Part shown: positions 13,216-24,348 of the stretch, piece after piece | Position numbering within the stretch: the stretch's first letter is position 1 | Layout of the letters: each line of letters starts with the position of its first letter | Assembly: GCA_021229015.1 (NCBI GenBank) | Contig: CM037783.1 | Span: forward strand, 8,069,324-8,133,323 | DNA: 64,000 bases | From: Solen grandis | Lineage: Eukaryota; Mollusca; Bivalvia; Adapedonta; Solenidae | Direction: 5' to 3' | Notes under the pieces: generated by a model | What the model was told of the DNA's origin: nothing | The model's input: the letters and a program-made list of their open reading frames with translations, nothing else | Databases searched by the model: none | Program-made: the position numbers and the translations under genes

Positions 13216-13978
13216 GAAGGGTTGTATTCTATAAGGCTCACAAACATTTACGAGGTACAATTCTAATACAATGGTCTTGGCTTATTTTGCAGATTGTTGA
13301 CCTTTCAGGAGCTTTGCAACTTATCAGAATTTGTAATTGAAGAATTTGATGGAAATTATAATTTTAAGTTAAAATGCTATTTTAATTGTGCCTTTATGCC
13401 AATTATATTTGTGTCTTCATGCCAATCAATAGGTAAATTAGGCACAGTGAGTTTTAGGGTTAAGGGTACAATCAATATATATACATGTCTTCTTTAATTA
13501 AATTAATTTGATGCAATGAAAATTCTCAAAATTGTTGTTAGATATTTTTCAATTTTTTCTCAAAAATGAGACATCAAACAAAATGATTTCAGTTCATGCC
13601 TTTTCAGAAATGTTCAATAACTAAAGACCTATTAGAAAAGTGGTTGATTACATAATTTTACAAAAGTCGTCGTGGTGATTTCTTTCAGTTTTGGGGTCGA
13701 TGACCTTAACTGCAGTGCTTCCTAAAGTATATTAATGGCTGTTAATCCCATAAACACACTCAATTAAACAACAACCTTTCAATACAGATTTTATACAAAC
13801 ATTTTGGATCAAACTTTAAGTAATGGACATGGATAGTTCTTGATCAGTCAAAGTCATACAGAGACCAAAACAGGTCAATATCATTTATAGCAGATTAGAT
13901 TTAGAGGCCAAGCAAGAATACACCTGTGCCAATAATTTAACCTTTCCCTCATAGAGGAAACCATGAATAAGACCTTAT

Positions 13979-14044
13979 GCGAACAGCATAAAGCCAGATC
14001 AGCCTGCGGTAACTCAAGGCTGATCAAGGTTTTATGCTGTTCGC
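13979..14044. repeat. 66-bp nested hairpin
   Basis: The outer arms GCGAACAGCATAAA (13979-13992) and TTTATGCTGTTCGC (14031-14044) are perfect over 14 bp. The inner arms GATCAGCCT (13997-14005) and AGGCTGATC (14017-14025) are perfect over 9 bp. A related GATCAGGCTTTATG block follows near 14113, suggesting a decayed fold-back element rather than an isolated hairpin. Confidence 0.7.
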
Positions 14045-15597
14045 TGTCCTCAGTGGTCTGGAAATGAGGTTTTTGTAATTAAATTTGGTAAGGTTTAACT
14101 GTGGTTTTCTGCAGATCAGGCTTTATGTGTATACCTATTGAGTGCGTCAAAATGAGTCATATATGAGGGAAAGGGTTACAAATATTTTGTAACTATATTT
14201 AATAACATTAATGAGTAGATTTATCTATTATGCCACACCGGAGTAAATAAATTATTTATCAAGATTAAAATCTAAATTTACATGATTGATGTTTTTAATT
14301 AGCAACAATTAGAAAAAGCGTTTTTTAATCTATCCTGATATACATATCTCTCTTAATGACAGTTCCAGGTTGGACCAGTACTTAGTGAAACACAGAACTT
14401 CCCAATCTTTAGCGACCACAGTAGATGGAAATAACACTGGACTTAGAAGAGCCAGGCTCTATGCAGTAACAGCAGTGAAAGGCCCAAGCAAATACATCCA
14501 GGACTGGAAGTATGGGTCTAATTACTTATGTACACTGTCTGGAGGTGTTAGGCTGGTGCATGGGCCTCTTCATTGATTGGATCTCGTCTAGGGGACGCTT
14601 TCCCAGACACAATCCATTGATAATTATTGGGTCGCTTGTACGAGTAACTCATCCATTGTCGTTCAAGAAAAGCTATAAACATGACATTATTAGGAAGCTG
14701 TAAAAGAGAGCGAAATGCCAAGGATATAATTTTGTTTGCAAGATTTCGTTGTGACTCTTGAACTTCTCAAGATAATTTAAGGGAATATGTTACAGTTTTT
14801 TTCTTTCAATAGAATTGATTTTCACAAATATTTTGATAAAAAGTTCTGAATACAAATAATGTAAAGAAATTGATCCATGTTCATTTTCATGCTATGTTTA
14901 CATGTTTTAATAAACAGCTTAATTATAATTCTCATGAAAGGGAACATAATAAATAGAAGAACATGCTAAAGTTAATTCATTATAATTCAAATTATCTGAA
15001 TTAATGGTTTATATATCCTCAGGTACTTTATTTTTACAGAAATGGATAAAAATCCATAATTACATGTATTATCTTTGGAAAAGGATCGAAAGATATAGGC
15101 CTCATTTTTAAACCTTTTTACTTTTTACAGAAATTATTTAAAAGATTTTTTTCCTTTCTTTGTGGATATTCTTGAATGGTTGCATTCTTGATCAAAACGA
15201 AAAAAGTACAGGTACCATTTGATTTTTGAGCTACTGAGCTGTTTCTATACTAACTGTCTTAATGCTAAAAAGGAAAACAAGTTTAAAATCTATATTAAAC
15301 ATTTTAATTAATTAAAATTAATAACTTCTTGAAAAGGAAATTTGATAAATACAAACAACATTAATAGAGAAGCATTGCCTTTAATTAGTACTTAAGCATA
15401 GTTTGTGCTGTCATTGTGAAGCTTATTTTCAAATCTGTGACATGGAGTATCAAAAATATGTTCACTTGCATGATGGTAAACAGTATAATACTTAAATCTT
15501 TGTAAAATGAAACAAGATGGGGGAAGAAGTGGACATCAGTGCATGATTAATACAGACTTTGCACTTTGCTCTGACTTGACTATTTGGAATTTACCAA

Positions 15598-15832
15598 CGC
15601 TTCGACGTATTTCAATCATATAGCGACGTCCAGCTAATTACAGGTGGAGGAAGACCCGAATGCACAGAGGCCATCAGGTAGTAAAACCGACCTACCGCAA
15701 GCCAGCTCAGGAGGCTTCCTCACTGATGAATCCGATATGGACCCTTCCGGAGATTCAAACTCACGCGGTGAGGGGCTAAGTGAAGTGTTAAAGTCAGTGA
15801 CGTTACCTCTTGGCCATGGAGGCCCGCCTTTG
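15598..15832 (-). repeat. SINE-B, near full length
   Basis: The reverse complement starts with GGCGGGCCTCCATGGCCAAG (A box region), has a GAGTTTGAATCTCC B box and the GAAGCCTCCTGAGCTGGCTTG body, and ends with the block for 'CCTCCACCTGTAATTAGCTGG'-type sequence. It matches 46351-46609 throughout. Confidence 0.75.
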
Positions 15833-15979
15833 TTGAAAGGGAAATATTGAAAAAGGATTATGCCATACAGATTTCAATCAATTTGTTATATGTCTTAAAC
15901 TCACTAGTTTGCTTAGTTTTCTTGGTGTAACTCTTTACCAAATGATGCGGAAATTTTTTTTTACATTTACCAATAGGAC

Positions 15980-16062
15980 CCAGATCAGATTGATCCCCTC
16001 TAGGTGAATGATCGGAGGTCTGTTTGCTCATACATATTGAGATCAGGATCATATCAGACCAT
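15980..16062. repeat. Fold-back dispersed repeat, copy 4 (degenerate)
   Basis: CAGATCAGATTGATCCCCTC and GATCGGAGGTCTGTTTGCTCA resemble the arms of the family at 2915 and 10535. Confidence 0.4.
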
Positions 16063-16263
16063 ATAGCAAGTTTTATACACCATTTTAAGTTCAGTCATGT
16101 GTCTATACTAGGATTCGTAATTTTGGGAGATTTTCTCCCAAAGCATGGAAGACATAGTCTTGACTTTTTGAGTTTCGATGACCAGCTTGTGTTAATGTGA
16201 TTGATTTACTGTTCTTCTAAATAATTCCACACCAGCTGTTTTTGTTTTGTTTTTTATTAGATT

Positions 16264-16276
16264 GGGGGGGGGGGGG
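16264..16276. repeat. Poly-G run (13 G)
   Basis: Uninterrupted G13 in AT-rich DNA; a common place for sequencing indels. Confidence 0.9.
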
Positions 16277-16589
16277 ATGATTACCAGAACTTGAAAATTG
16301 AAGTACTGTAGATGAGATTTTTTCACTGCAGAATTTTCTTAAAATTCATTATTTATTGAAGAATTGTTTAGTCCAATACGTTTTAGACTGCATGTAAATT
16401 TGGCGAATATAATAGGTCAGATTCTGTGCTAATGTGTGCATACTAATTTCTTGTATTTTATCAATGAAAATAAATGACAGTGTTAACATTTTTGTAAAAT
16501 GATGATGGTTTACAAATGCATTAATGATAATTATGCACTAAACTCAAAACTTTCAACCTTTTTTATTTCATATAGAACTCATTTTAAGG

Positions 16590-16705
16590 CATTAATGGCA
16601 AACAGAGCAGACCAGATCAGACAGCTCTAAAAAACTTTCTGCCAGCATTCCTCTGTTTAAAATTGCTCACATAAATATTGTAGCTCAGATTCTACATGTC
16701 TGCAA
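16590..16705. repeat. Fold-back dispersed repeat, copy 5
   Basis: GGCAAACAGAGCAGACCAGAT and TTGTAGCTCAGATTCTACATG match the family in inverted orientation relative to the copy at 12650. Confidence 0.55.
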
Positions 16706-17691
16706 TTCAAAGAAATCTAGATTTCATATACCATTTAAAGTTGCAGTCAATCTCAATATTCATTAAGTCATAAATTTGTACAAGAATATTCATAAGCTAA
16801 AGGGTTAGACGTTTACTGACAGAAAAAATCCCGTAGATCAATGTTCTGACGTATCCAAAACTGTTCATTCGTTGTACAAAGGTGTCAAGGAAGGGCAAAT
16901 AGTTTCTCGTAAATAAGTTTTCCCTTGGGAGGGGGGAAACTTGCAGGTGAGATGCCATGGAAGGATAATTACAAGTGTTGGTTAACACAAACCCTCAGGT
17001 AGCCTCAGCTTCACTGACAAACAATGTTAATTAAAGATGTCAGTAAAAAAAAATTCCCATAATGCTCTTGTTTGCAGACAGATCCTCCTCTCCTCCTGCT
17101 GCTGTAATCTTTTTTAGATTCCGATTTGATCCAAACTCACTTTTTTTTGATAACGATTTTTTTATTCTTTTAGTGAATCCTTCATCAGGAAATTAGAACC
17201 CTCTTTTGTAAACAAACCAGTTAAATGATTTATGTAGATTTGGCTTCATTCAATTCCATTAAACCACATAAGTGCAAAGTAATACTTAAATACATAAGGG
17301 CGTTATTTCATCATTTATGTTTCTCTAGTAACCTGAATCTTTCATTCTTAAACCAAACAATGTTGGTGATAATTGATTATAATTTCCATATTGAAATGGT
17401 CAGTGCATGTTTTAAAACTTGTTAAAACAGAATGGTGGAAGTGTTTTTTTACTATATTTAAGAATTTAAGTATTACTTAATGCACTAAACATTGCAATGT
17501 TGATGGAACTATAGTCTGAATCATGCATATTTAAGTAATTAGAAGCTGCAGAAAACAATATGGAAATGTCTGGAATGCAATCTAATTACAGGACAAATAG
17601 TGGGTTTTACTTATTTATGAGGATGATCAATATGATTATAAAGCTTAAAGTGTATCTCAATGACAAATTAATATTCAGTCAATTGAACATT

Positions 17692-17795
17692 TTTCTAAGG
17701 ATATTGCAATGAACAGTAAGTGAAACTGTTAATGCTCAATGAATAGTCTACTTAAAGCTTAAAATTACATGCTAAATTTCATAAAACCATGTCTA
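17692..17795 (+). repeat. Duplicated segment, copy 1 (pairs with 18355-18455)
   Basis: About 100 bp from TTCTAAGGATATTGCAATGAA to TTTCATAAAACCATGTC recur with small indels just before the assembly gap. Confidence 0.8.
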
Positions 17796-18354
17796 ATGCT
17801 ATACCACACCGTCATGACACCATACCACACAAGCTAAATGATATTACAACAAGGAATTGCTACCATAACAATCTATCAGATACCATCAAGTCCCATGATA
17901 TAACACAGCCACATGATACCACAACCCTGCTGAATCTATAATACCATCAACCAGTAACATATAATTCAGTCACATAATACATAAACCAGTCATGTGATTA
18001 CTCAGTGTTTAGGTAAGGACGCGCCTTTGCGGGATTGGCACAGATTTCTACAAAAGTGGTAACGCACATTTTTAATGGAATGGGTCAATTTGACGCAGTT
18101 AAAAAAATCAGATTGTACCAAAAAAAAGAAAGAAAAATAAAGTCCTTCATCATAACAACTTGCTTTGAAACCCAAATTGTTATAAAAAAAAAAAGCTGTG
18201 GTAGAGTATGCGCATTCATCACCTAGCAAAAGCGAGTAATGAAGTCTCTGAACAGCTTATTAGTTAGGCACAAGGTTTTACTTTTGATGGTGAGTGGACA
18301 GATATTTATGATAATAAATGTTTATCGGTAAAGCCATTAAATTTTACACTCTTT

Positions 18355-18455
18355 TTCTTTCTAAGGATATGCAATGAAAGTAAAGTGAAACTGTAAGCTC
18401 AATGGATAGTGTACATAAAGCTAAAATTACACGCCAAATTTCATAAAAACATGTC
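18355..18455 (+). repeat. Duplicated segment, copy 2, ends exactly at the gap
   Basis: Matches 17692-17795 with scattered substitutions and 1-2 base indels. The match runs up to the first N, so the true length of the duplication is hidden. Confidence 0.8.
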
Positions 18456-18555
18456 NNNNNNNNNNNNNNNNNNNNNNNNNNNNNNNNNNNNNNNNNNNNN
18501 NNNNNNNNNNNNNNNNNNNNNNNNNNNNNNNNNNNNNNNNNNNNNNNNNNNNNNN
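18456..18555. other. Assembly gap (100 N)
   Basis: Exactly 100 N, the usual placeholder for a gap of unknown size. Frames read across it are meaningless. Confidence 0.99.
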
Positions 18556-18789
18556 CATACACAGTTGAACCTCTGGACACGACAGTGATCTTGCTGTATA
18601 GCTTCTCTAACCGTGACCTTTGGATTTTTTTTTAATTTTGTAATTCATTAGTATATATAACTCTCCTGAAACAATAGTCTCTCAACATGCTTTTAAACAT
18701 CCCCACTGGTGATGCTCATCCATATTAATGTTACTGTGAAAAAAATGACAATTTTGATTAGTCTGTCTGAAGAGGCATTTTAGAGTGTT

Positions 18790-19090
18790 TCTAAGGTGCA
18801 GATTGTTTGCACATCATATGTGCTTGGAAGTGAATAGGTGCAATGTCCGAAATGGTTAATGATCTGGTCATACTGATACACATAAATCTATGGACTGGAT
18901 TACAACATTAGATAAAACAATCCAGTTATTTTTTTAGTTTTTTTTTCATATGTGCAGTTGGTTTGCACAACATAAGTGCTTTGAAGTGAAGAAGTGCATT
19001 CGTCTATGATCTAGTAATACTGATACCACTGCCTCGGTGGATTCAGGCACTGGACAGTAACATAGATAAAATAGTCCAGCTACAATACAT
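18790..19090 (+). repeat. Tandem duplication, about 160-bp unit
   Basis: Two adjacent copies share GTGCAG-TTG-TTTGCACA, AAGTGCTTTGAAGTGAA and ATACTGATAC, followed by GGACTGGATTACAACATTAGA in the first and GCACTGGACAGTAACATAGA in the second. The copies are clearly diverged. Confidence 0.65.
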
Positions 19091-21009
19091 GTAGTCTTAT
19101 TCGTCCTAAAATGTGTTTACGTCTCCTTTTTTTGGGTCAGTATCACTATATTCAATTTTTCACATCATGTTTTTATGATGTTGTGATCAATTTTCAGATG
19201 TATGACACAAAGCTATTAATTTCTGAGGAGCTGTACCTGCATGTGACACCTGCAAAAAAATAGATTTTTTTTTTAAACTTTCAAATACATACGTAATAGT
19301 AAAATCATGTAAAGATGTGTGTGTACATATTATCAATGGAATATAAAGTAACATACTCTGCTATAACTGGAAGTAAACATAGCATTTTTTGTGTAATTTT
19401 ACAGATGTTAATTCAACTTGCACGCAGTGATAGCAAACAGGCTCTAATGTCATCTAACAAGATTTAAAACGTGTAATTTGAAGAGGGAAAATCAATCCTA
19501 GAATGTCGCTATTTGAGTATTAATCTGAGAAAAAGTACATTTCGAACCATCACTCTTACTTGTATTTCAATTTCAAAACCAAAGTTAACTTTTTTGTATC
19601 CAGAATTCATAGCAGGATTAGCCTGTTCCAATTATTGATGCAGATGATACCTTAAAAATCTATTTCAGTTATTTGAACCTAGTTTTATTGTTTAAAAAAA
19701 GCTAAACACACAAGCAAATTATTTTACTACAAAACTAAAATGGTTTATGATATTACAATGTCAGTTAGGAAAACATATCTTAATTGTGACTACAAGTAAC
19801 ATGCAAAAATACTTTCTAGGTTCACAAACCTTGTATATCTGCCCTGTGATTTTGCAAATATAAAATTTTATTTATTTCCTGAAAAATAAATTCCTTTATA
19901 AAATATGACTTATTTTATATGAAAAAGGCAAAATAGCACATTAGAAGTACCCGTATATAAAGAAAAAAGCTTATACCATATAATACATAAATAGTAAAAT
20001 GGTTAATTTTAGAGTATTTGTTGCAATATTTGGTTAAAAATAAATGTGAAGAGCCATACGAGACAATTTCTCCTTTTCAGATAATGATGTCAAATGTATT
20101 GTGAATTGAGTCTTGAAATATGGTCGTGTCGGATTTGGCTCTTCTTACCTAAGAAAAACGATTTATAAAATTGGCTTTTTTAATAAAGAAAAAATTCAAT
20201 TCATTTTTCAGTGAAATTAATATTGTTATTATTATGAAACCCAGCCAGTAGTAATTTTAATATAAAATACTAATCATAACTGCACAAGAATGCCGTGGAA
20301 ACGGTCCTTGCATTCTCCTGATATTTGTATATACCCGTCCTCTTTCCGAATTATTTCTATCCGAACGTATGTTAACAGTAGATAAAATAATGTCATATGT
20401 GTATCGCTCATTTTGATGAAAAACATTCAGTAGATAAATACAAAATATATAAATAAATAAACCTAACAAAGAATGCAGCACTTAAAATACTTATTCTGTG
20501 TGGAAGAAAACATATCTTTATTCATCAACTTTTAGTGTGCTTTAACCAAAAATCAAGGGAAGTCACTCGCACTGTCTCAAAGTACTGGAACCAAAAATAC
20601 TATATGCGCACTTTGTCTTGAAGACTTTTAAACATTTTCCGATCATGTGATATTAAAGAACAGAAGGTGAGTGTTAAACATTGTTTTTTTGTTGTTTTAT
20701 TTGTATGTCTGTGTTAAACTGGTAACAATCCTGTATCGCATAGTTGTAAAGTAACATGAATCAACTTAGAGCTCGGGTTGCTAAAGACGCTGTGCAGACG
20801 TCAATATATCGAACTTTGAAAAAGGTTATTGAAACATTATAAAGTTAACACGATCGTTTATAAAACATTATTTTGTAAGTTAATAAGTAGTTTTTATATA
20901 ATATTTGAATTAAACGTGTGGAAAAGAATGAAAATAGCCGAGAGTGTTAACGATTAATAAACGTTGCATCAGCGATAAAACTTTATATACTTTTTTTAGC
21001 GCGGCGTCA

Positions 21010-21070
21010 GAAATGTACAGAATGGCGTAGTGGAAACGGTGGCGGCGTACAACGCAGGAGGTCTGAGTCC

Positions 21071-21128
<58 letters not shown>
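21010..21128 (+). repeat. tRNA-like SINE head followed by a (TA)n microsatellite
   Basis: ATGGCGTAGTGGAAACG fits a pol III A box, and GGAGGTCTGAGTCC about 30 bases later fits a B box. A (TA)n run of about 27 units follows (21074-21128). Probably a SINE head with a microsatellite tail, not a tRNA gene: no complete cloverleaf is formed. Confidence 0.45.
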
Positions 21129-21131
<3 letters not shown>

Positions 21132-21465
21132 ATTGAGGGGCATGGGGATTGATTTCTTCTGTATTTAGTATATTAAATTTACCAGTTTAATAAATATTTC
21201 ATACATGTTTATATAATTATACAATGTATAATTAATTATATATCAGTAATTTAAATCATTGATCCGAATTCATAAAAATTAAAACTTCTTACAAAAAATT
21301 TTTTAAAAAAGGAATGACGTAAAAAATTATAAAAACTTTTTTATATCAAAGAGTAATTAATGGTTTCAGATTTTTGTTTGAAAAAAATTACTGTAGTTAA
21401 TTGATTAGTAATATTTTTCAATAAACATTATGTAAATAAAAACCTTTAATATTTTTTCTAACAGG

Positions 21466-22787
21466 ATGCCTAAAAAAAAATGTGTACTGTGTAATAAAAA
21501 ACTGAAACTACACCAAAGAAGACCGGCTAATAAAAACATTGCAAAATATTTAAGAAAGTTCTATCTTCTAGAGGCATCAAGTTCAGATTTCATTTGTGGG
21601 GGTTGCAGCAGGAATGCCTATCCAGTATTAAGTGCACAGCCGAAGTCATCAATCCCACTTACATCAAAAGTAACTGCAGAAAATATAACAAAGGCAGATT
21701 GTAAAAGTCCACCATCAATTCACCTCCCTATAAAATGTGCCAGCAAAAGTCACTCATATTGTTTTATATGTAAAAACCTGGACCGAAAATCATCATAGTT
21801 CCAGCAAGTGTTAGACAAACAGTATTTATTGAACATGGCATCATGATCACAGCTGAAAGTAGATGTTGTCCATCTCACTTTAATAACAACTTAACAGAAT
21901 TTAACAAGGAAGAACTGCTCAACATGAAAAGCAAAGAATATTCTTATATGAATCGAACTGCAGTATTTGAACTGATAAATAAAACACGGGAAGTGGCCCT
22001 GAAATCTACCAACCAAAGGATGTATTTCGACAATATACATATGTATACAGATGAAGACATAATCAACCTGACTGGCCTCAACAAACAATTTCTTGACCTT
22101 CACCGACAAGTTGAAACTTCTATCAAAAACACCCCAGCAAGAACATCCATTACAACACTTGGAATTTTTCTCTTTAAAATGAATTGTGGACTTTCAAACA
22201 AAATCTTGTCAACGATATTTAACCTCACTAAATCAAGTATCAGAAGAGCAATACATTCAGCGCGGCAAGCTCTTATTGATATCATTGTTCCATTACATCT
22301 CGGATTTGACCATGTCAGCCGCCAACAAATAATTGAACAGCACACAAGAAAACTGGCTCAAGATCTTTTAGCTGAGAGACATGACCAAGCAATTCTAGTT
22401 TTAGATGTGACTTACATATATATCAATAAAAGCAACAACTTCCAGTTTCAACGGAGAAGAAGTTACAGTGTACACAAGAACAGGCCTTTGGTGAAACCAA
22501 TGGTTATTGTTTCAACTTCAGGATATTTTGTAAGTGTTCTAGGACCATACTTTGCTGATTCAAAAAATAATGATGCCTCCATACTCAAACATATCCTTAA
22601 AAACAACATAGAAGAAATCAAATCATGGATTAACCCCAGTGACATCTTTGTTGTGGACCGTGGCTTTCGCGATGCAATCAACTTGATGAAAGAGGCTTGG
22701 AATACAAGCAGAAATGCCTTCATTTCTGAAGCGATCAGAAAACAGATGGCAACAATTGATGCAAATGCCAGTCGCCTGGTAACAAAG
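21466..22787 (+). pseudogene. Transposase exon 1: Cys cluster, HTH region, DDE core (D, D)
   Basis: The ATG at 21466 directly follows an acceptor-like TTCTAACAG. Residues 1-50 carry two C-x2-C pairs (CVLC and CGGC), a likely zinc finger. The frame stops at 21796-21798, but the neighbouring frame, open from about 21784, continues the protein (PKIIIVPASVRQ and onward past the 21843 ATG), so a one-base slip in or near the AAAA run at 21785-21788 splits it. Next comes a helix-turn-helix-like stretch (TTLGIFLFKMNCGLSNKIL), as in the region before DDE_Tnp_4 domains. The core has ILVLDVTY (first Asp), S-x-H-K-x2-P-L-V-K-P and IFVVDRGF (second Asp). The exon ends at an AAG|GTAATG donor in phase 0. 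Family assignment comes from motif order and is moderately sure. Confidence 0.7.
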
Positions 22788-22975
22788 GTAATGCAATTCA
22801 ATAAGTTTCTTAACATATATAATATCTGACCAGCATAAAATATAAATTAGTACATTTTTTAAAATATAGGAATTTAAACAGATTTTTTTGTTAAAAGAAA
22901 TCAGTTCGGATCAAAATACCTTAATATCCTTATTATAACCAAATAATATTCAATGCATTATGTCTTTCTCATACA

Positions 22976-23218
22976 TAGGGGCCTCTGTGGCCGAGTGGGT
23001 AAAGTCACGGACTTTGACACTCACTCAGCCCCTTACTGCGTAGGTTCGAGTCCCGGCATGGTAATTCGGATTTTCATGTCATGAAGCCTTCCAGCTGGCT
23101 TGCGGTAGGTCTCTGGTTCTACCCGGATGACTCCGTGCATTCAGAGTCTTCCTCCACCTGGACGTCGCTATATGACTGAAATACTGTCGCAGCGATGGTT
23201 AATTAAAAAGTCAATCAA
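22976..23218 (+). repeat. SINE-B inside the transposase intron
   Basis: A 243-bp copy with A box TGGCCGAGTGG and B box GGTTCGAGTCC near 23043. The conserved body is CTTCCAGCTGGCTTGCGGTAG. Flanks TCTTTCTCATACA (22963-22975) and TCTTTGTCATACA (23219-23231) form a 13-bp target duplication with one mismatch, so the ends are fixed. It inserted after the intron existed. Confidence 0.85.
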
Positions 23219-23627
23219 TCTTTGTCATACAAATTTACATCAGTATGTAAAAAAAATGATACCACTCTTTTTAAACACATGTATATAATACACATATAAT
23301 ATTGGTAAATGGTTATTATACTATTACTCCCCCCTCCCCCCTTTCATGGAGTGAGGAGTTCACTTTACACATGCTGGTCAGTAGATCTATTCGTCTGTTG
23401 TTTAGCCTACAATCCTCATATTTATTCTCATTTATTTATTAAAGCAGGTTGTTAATGTTATGTTTCTGTAGTTTGAAGTCAGTAGGTCAAGGTACAGCGA
23501 GCATAATATTAGCAAAACCTTAATAAAGTTAAAACTTAAGAAGTCTATGCAACTTGTTTGATGGGTTGCCATAAGGGCACAAAGGTGTTTTAAAACGCTT
23601 ATTGCATTTGGTTATATTTAATTTCAG

Positions 23628-24348
23628 GTCAGATGGGTAGTGGAGGCTGCTAATACCAGGATAAAGCGCTGGAAATATCTAGACCACGTGCTCCCTACTA
23701 ATCAAGTACCATACATTGGTGATTATGTGAGAATCGTATGTGCACTGTCCAACATGTACTTTCCAGCTCTTAGCAAGACACGGGATGAGGACTCTATTAC
23801 AGCTGCTCAGATGCTGGATAGAATGTCTAACATCTGTAGTTTGCAACAGTTTGTGGAATAAAATAACCTGGAAAGGCGAAGCGTAGTGCAGTGGAGTAGC
23901 ACTGACATTCTCACCGACTTTCAAAGGTTAAATGAAACTATACTTAGAATAATAACACTCGGAACTTATCAGTTAAAACTTAGTACAAGCTATGTTCAGG
24001 AATACATAAGTGGCGAGTGTGATTTTCTTTTCCACAAAGAAATTCCCGGTCTTTTAAGGGTCAGACTTCAGAGCCGCCATGTCTCATCTAAATCTTATTT
24101 AGTATGGATAAGGTACGATGCAGACCATGTAATAGCATGGTACTGCAAATGTAGGGCTGGGGCCAGGACTGTTGGGACATGTTCCCATATTGCCGCAGTC
24201 CTTTGGTACCTTGGTGTAGCTGTCCACACAGATAGTGATGTGTATGGAGTGAAGGACTGGGGGGGAGTTTCTGAAGGATGCGGCGGCAACTCCAGAAACG
24301 ATTGATTCCTCAGACTCAGACTCTGAAGACAGTTTAGTGGAGGAATAG
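23628..24348 (+). pseudogene. Transposase exon 2: catalytic Glu and SWIM zinc finger
   Basis: Starts after ATTTCAG in phase 0, giving V-R-W-V-V-E-A-A-N-T-R-I-K-R-W, which fits the third catalytic residue (Glu) and following Arg/Lys helix of DDE_Tnp_4. A TAA stop at 23859-23861 interrupts the frame. The same frame continues for about 140 codons and contains WYCKC-x9-CSH, a SWIM-type C-x-C-x9-C-x-H finger, so the stop is probably a nonsense substitution. After the finger, a G7 run near 24258 separates a frame that ends at once from one that ends in an acidic Ser/Asp/Glu tail with TAG at 24346. The second looks original, implying another indel. Confidence 0.7.

Larger units (their letters stand above)
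1..20500. other. Non-coding, repeat-rich stretch with no supported gene
   Basis: Reading all frames, I find no exon with conserved-looking motifs, and no open frame longer than about 95 codons. The frames that do exist are low complexity, run through SINE or MITE sequence, or show no recognisable family. Recognisable content is listed separately: SINE-A and SINE-B pieces, fold-back repeats, two hAT-like MITEs, a minisatellite, an assembly gap and local duplications. Positions 255-340 also carry several TATTCG motifs. It could be intergenic DNA or a long 5' intron of the downstream repeat gene. Confidence 0.6.
20640..24348 (+). mobile_element. Decayed HARBI1/IS5-like DDE transposon gene
   Basis: The span covers a two-exon transposase gene (21466-22787 and 23628-24348) with a possible upstream non-coding exon. 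A good donor, GAACAGAAG|GTGAGT, lies near 20668, and an acceptor TTTTCTAACAG sits just before the ATG at 21466. Between the exons is an 840-bp intron holding a SINE-B. I looked for terminal inverted repeats on both sides and found none I trust, so the element borders are unknown. The order Cys cluster, helix-turn-helix region, DDE core and SWIM finger is inferred from motifs. Three lesions (see the two exon entries) make it unlikely to be active as written. Confidence 0.6.

Noticed and set aside
14370..14703. Open frames at 14370-14576 and 14512-14703, the second with Trp- and Gly-rich hydrophobic stretches that look transmembrane-like
   Set aside because: No splice sites or start context that fit, no recognisable family motif, and the frames overlap each other. 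Nothing supports a gene.
20910..21143. Repetitive Ile/Tyr frame (also at 59495-59734)
   Set aside because: Translation of a (TA)n microsatellite.
22980..23060. tRNA gene on the basis of A and B boxes
   Set aside because: The boxes belong to a SINE with target duplications; there is no paired acceptor stem. The same applies to 28209, 46351 and 61316.
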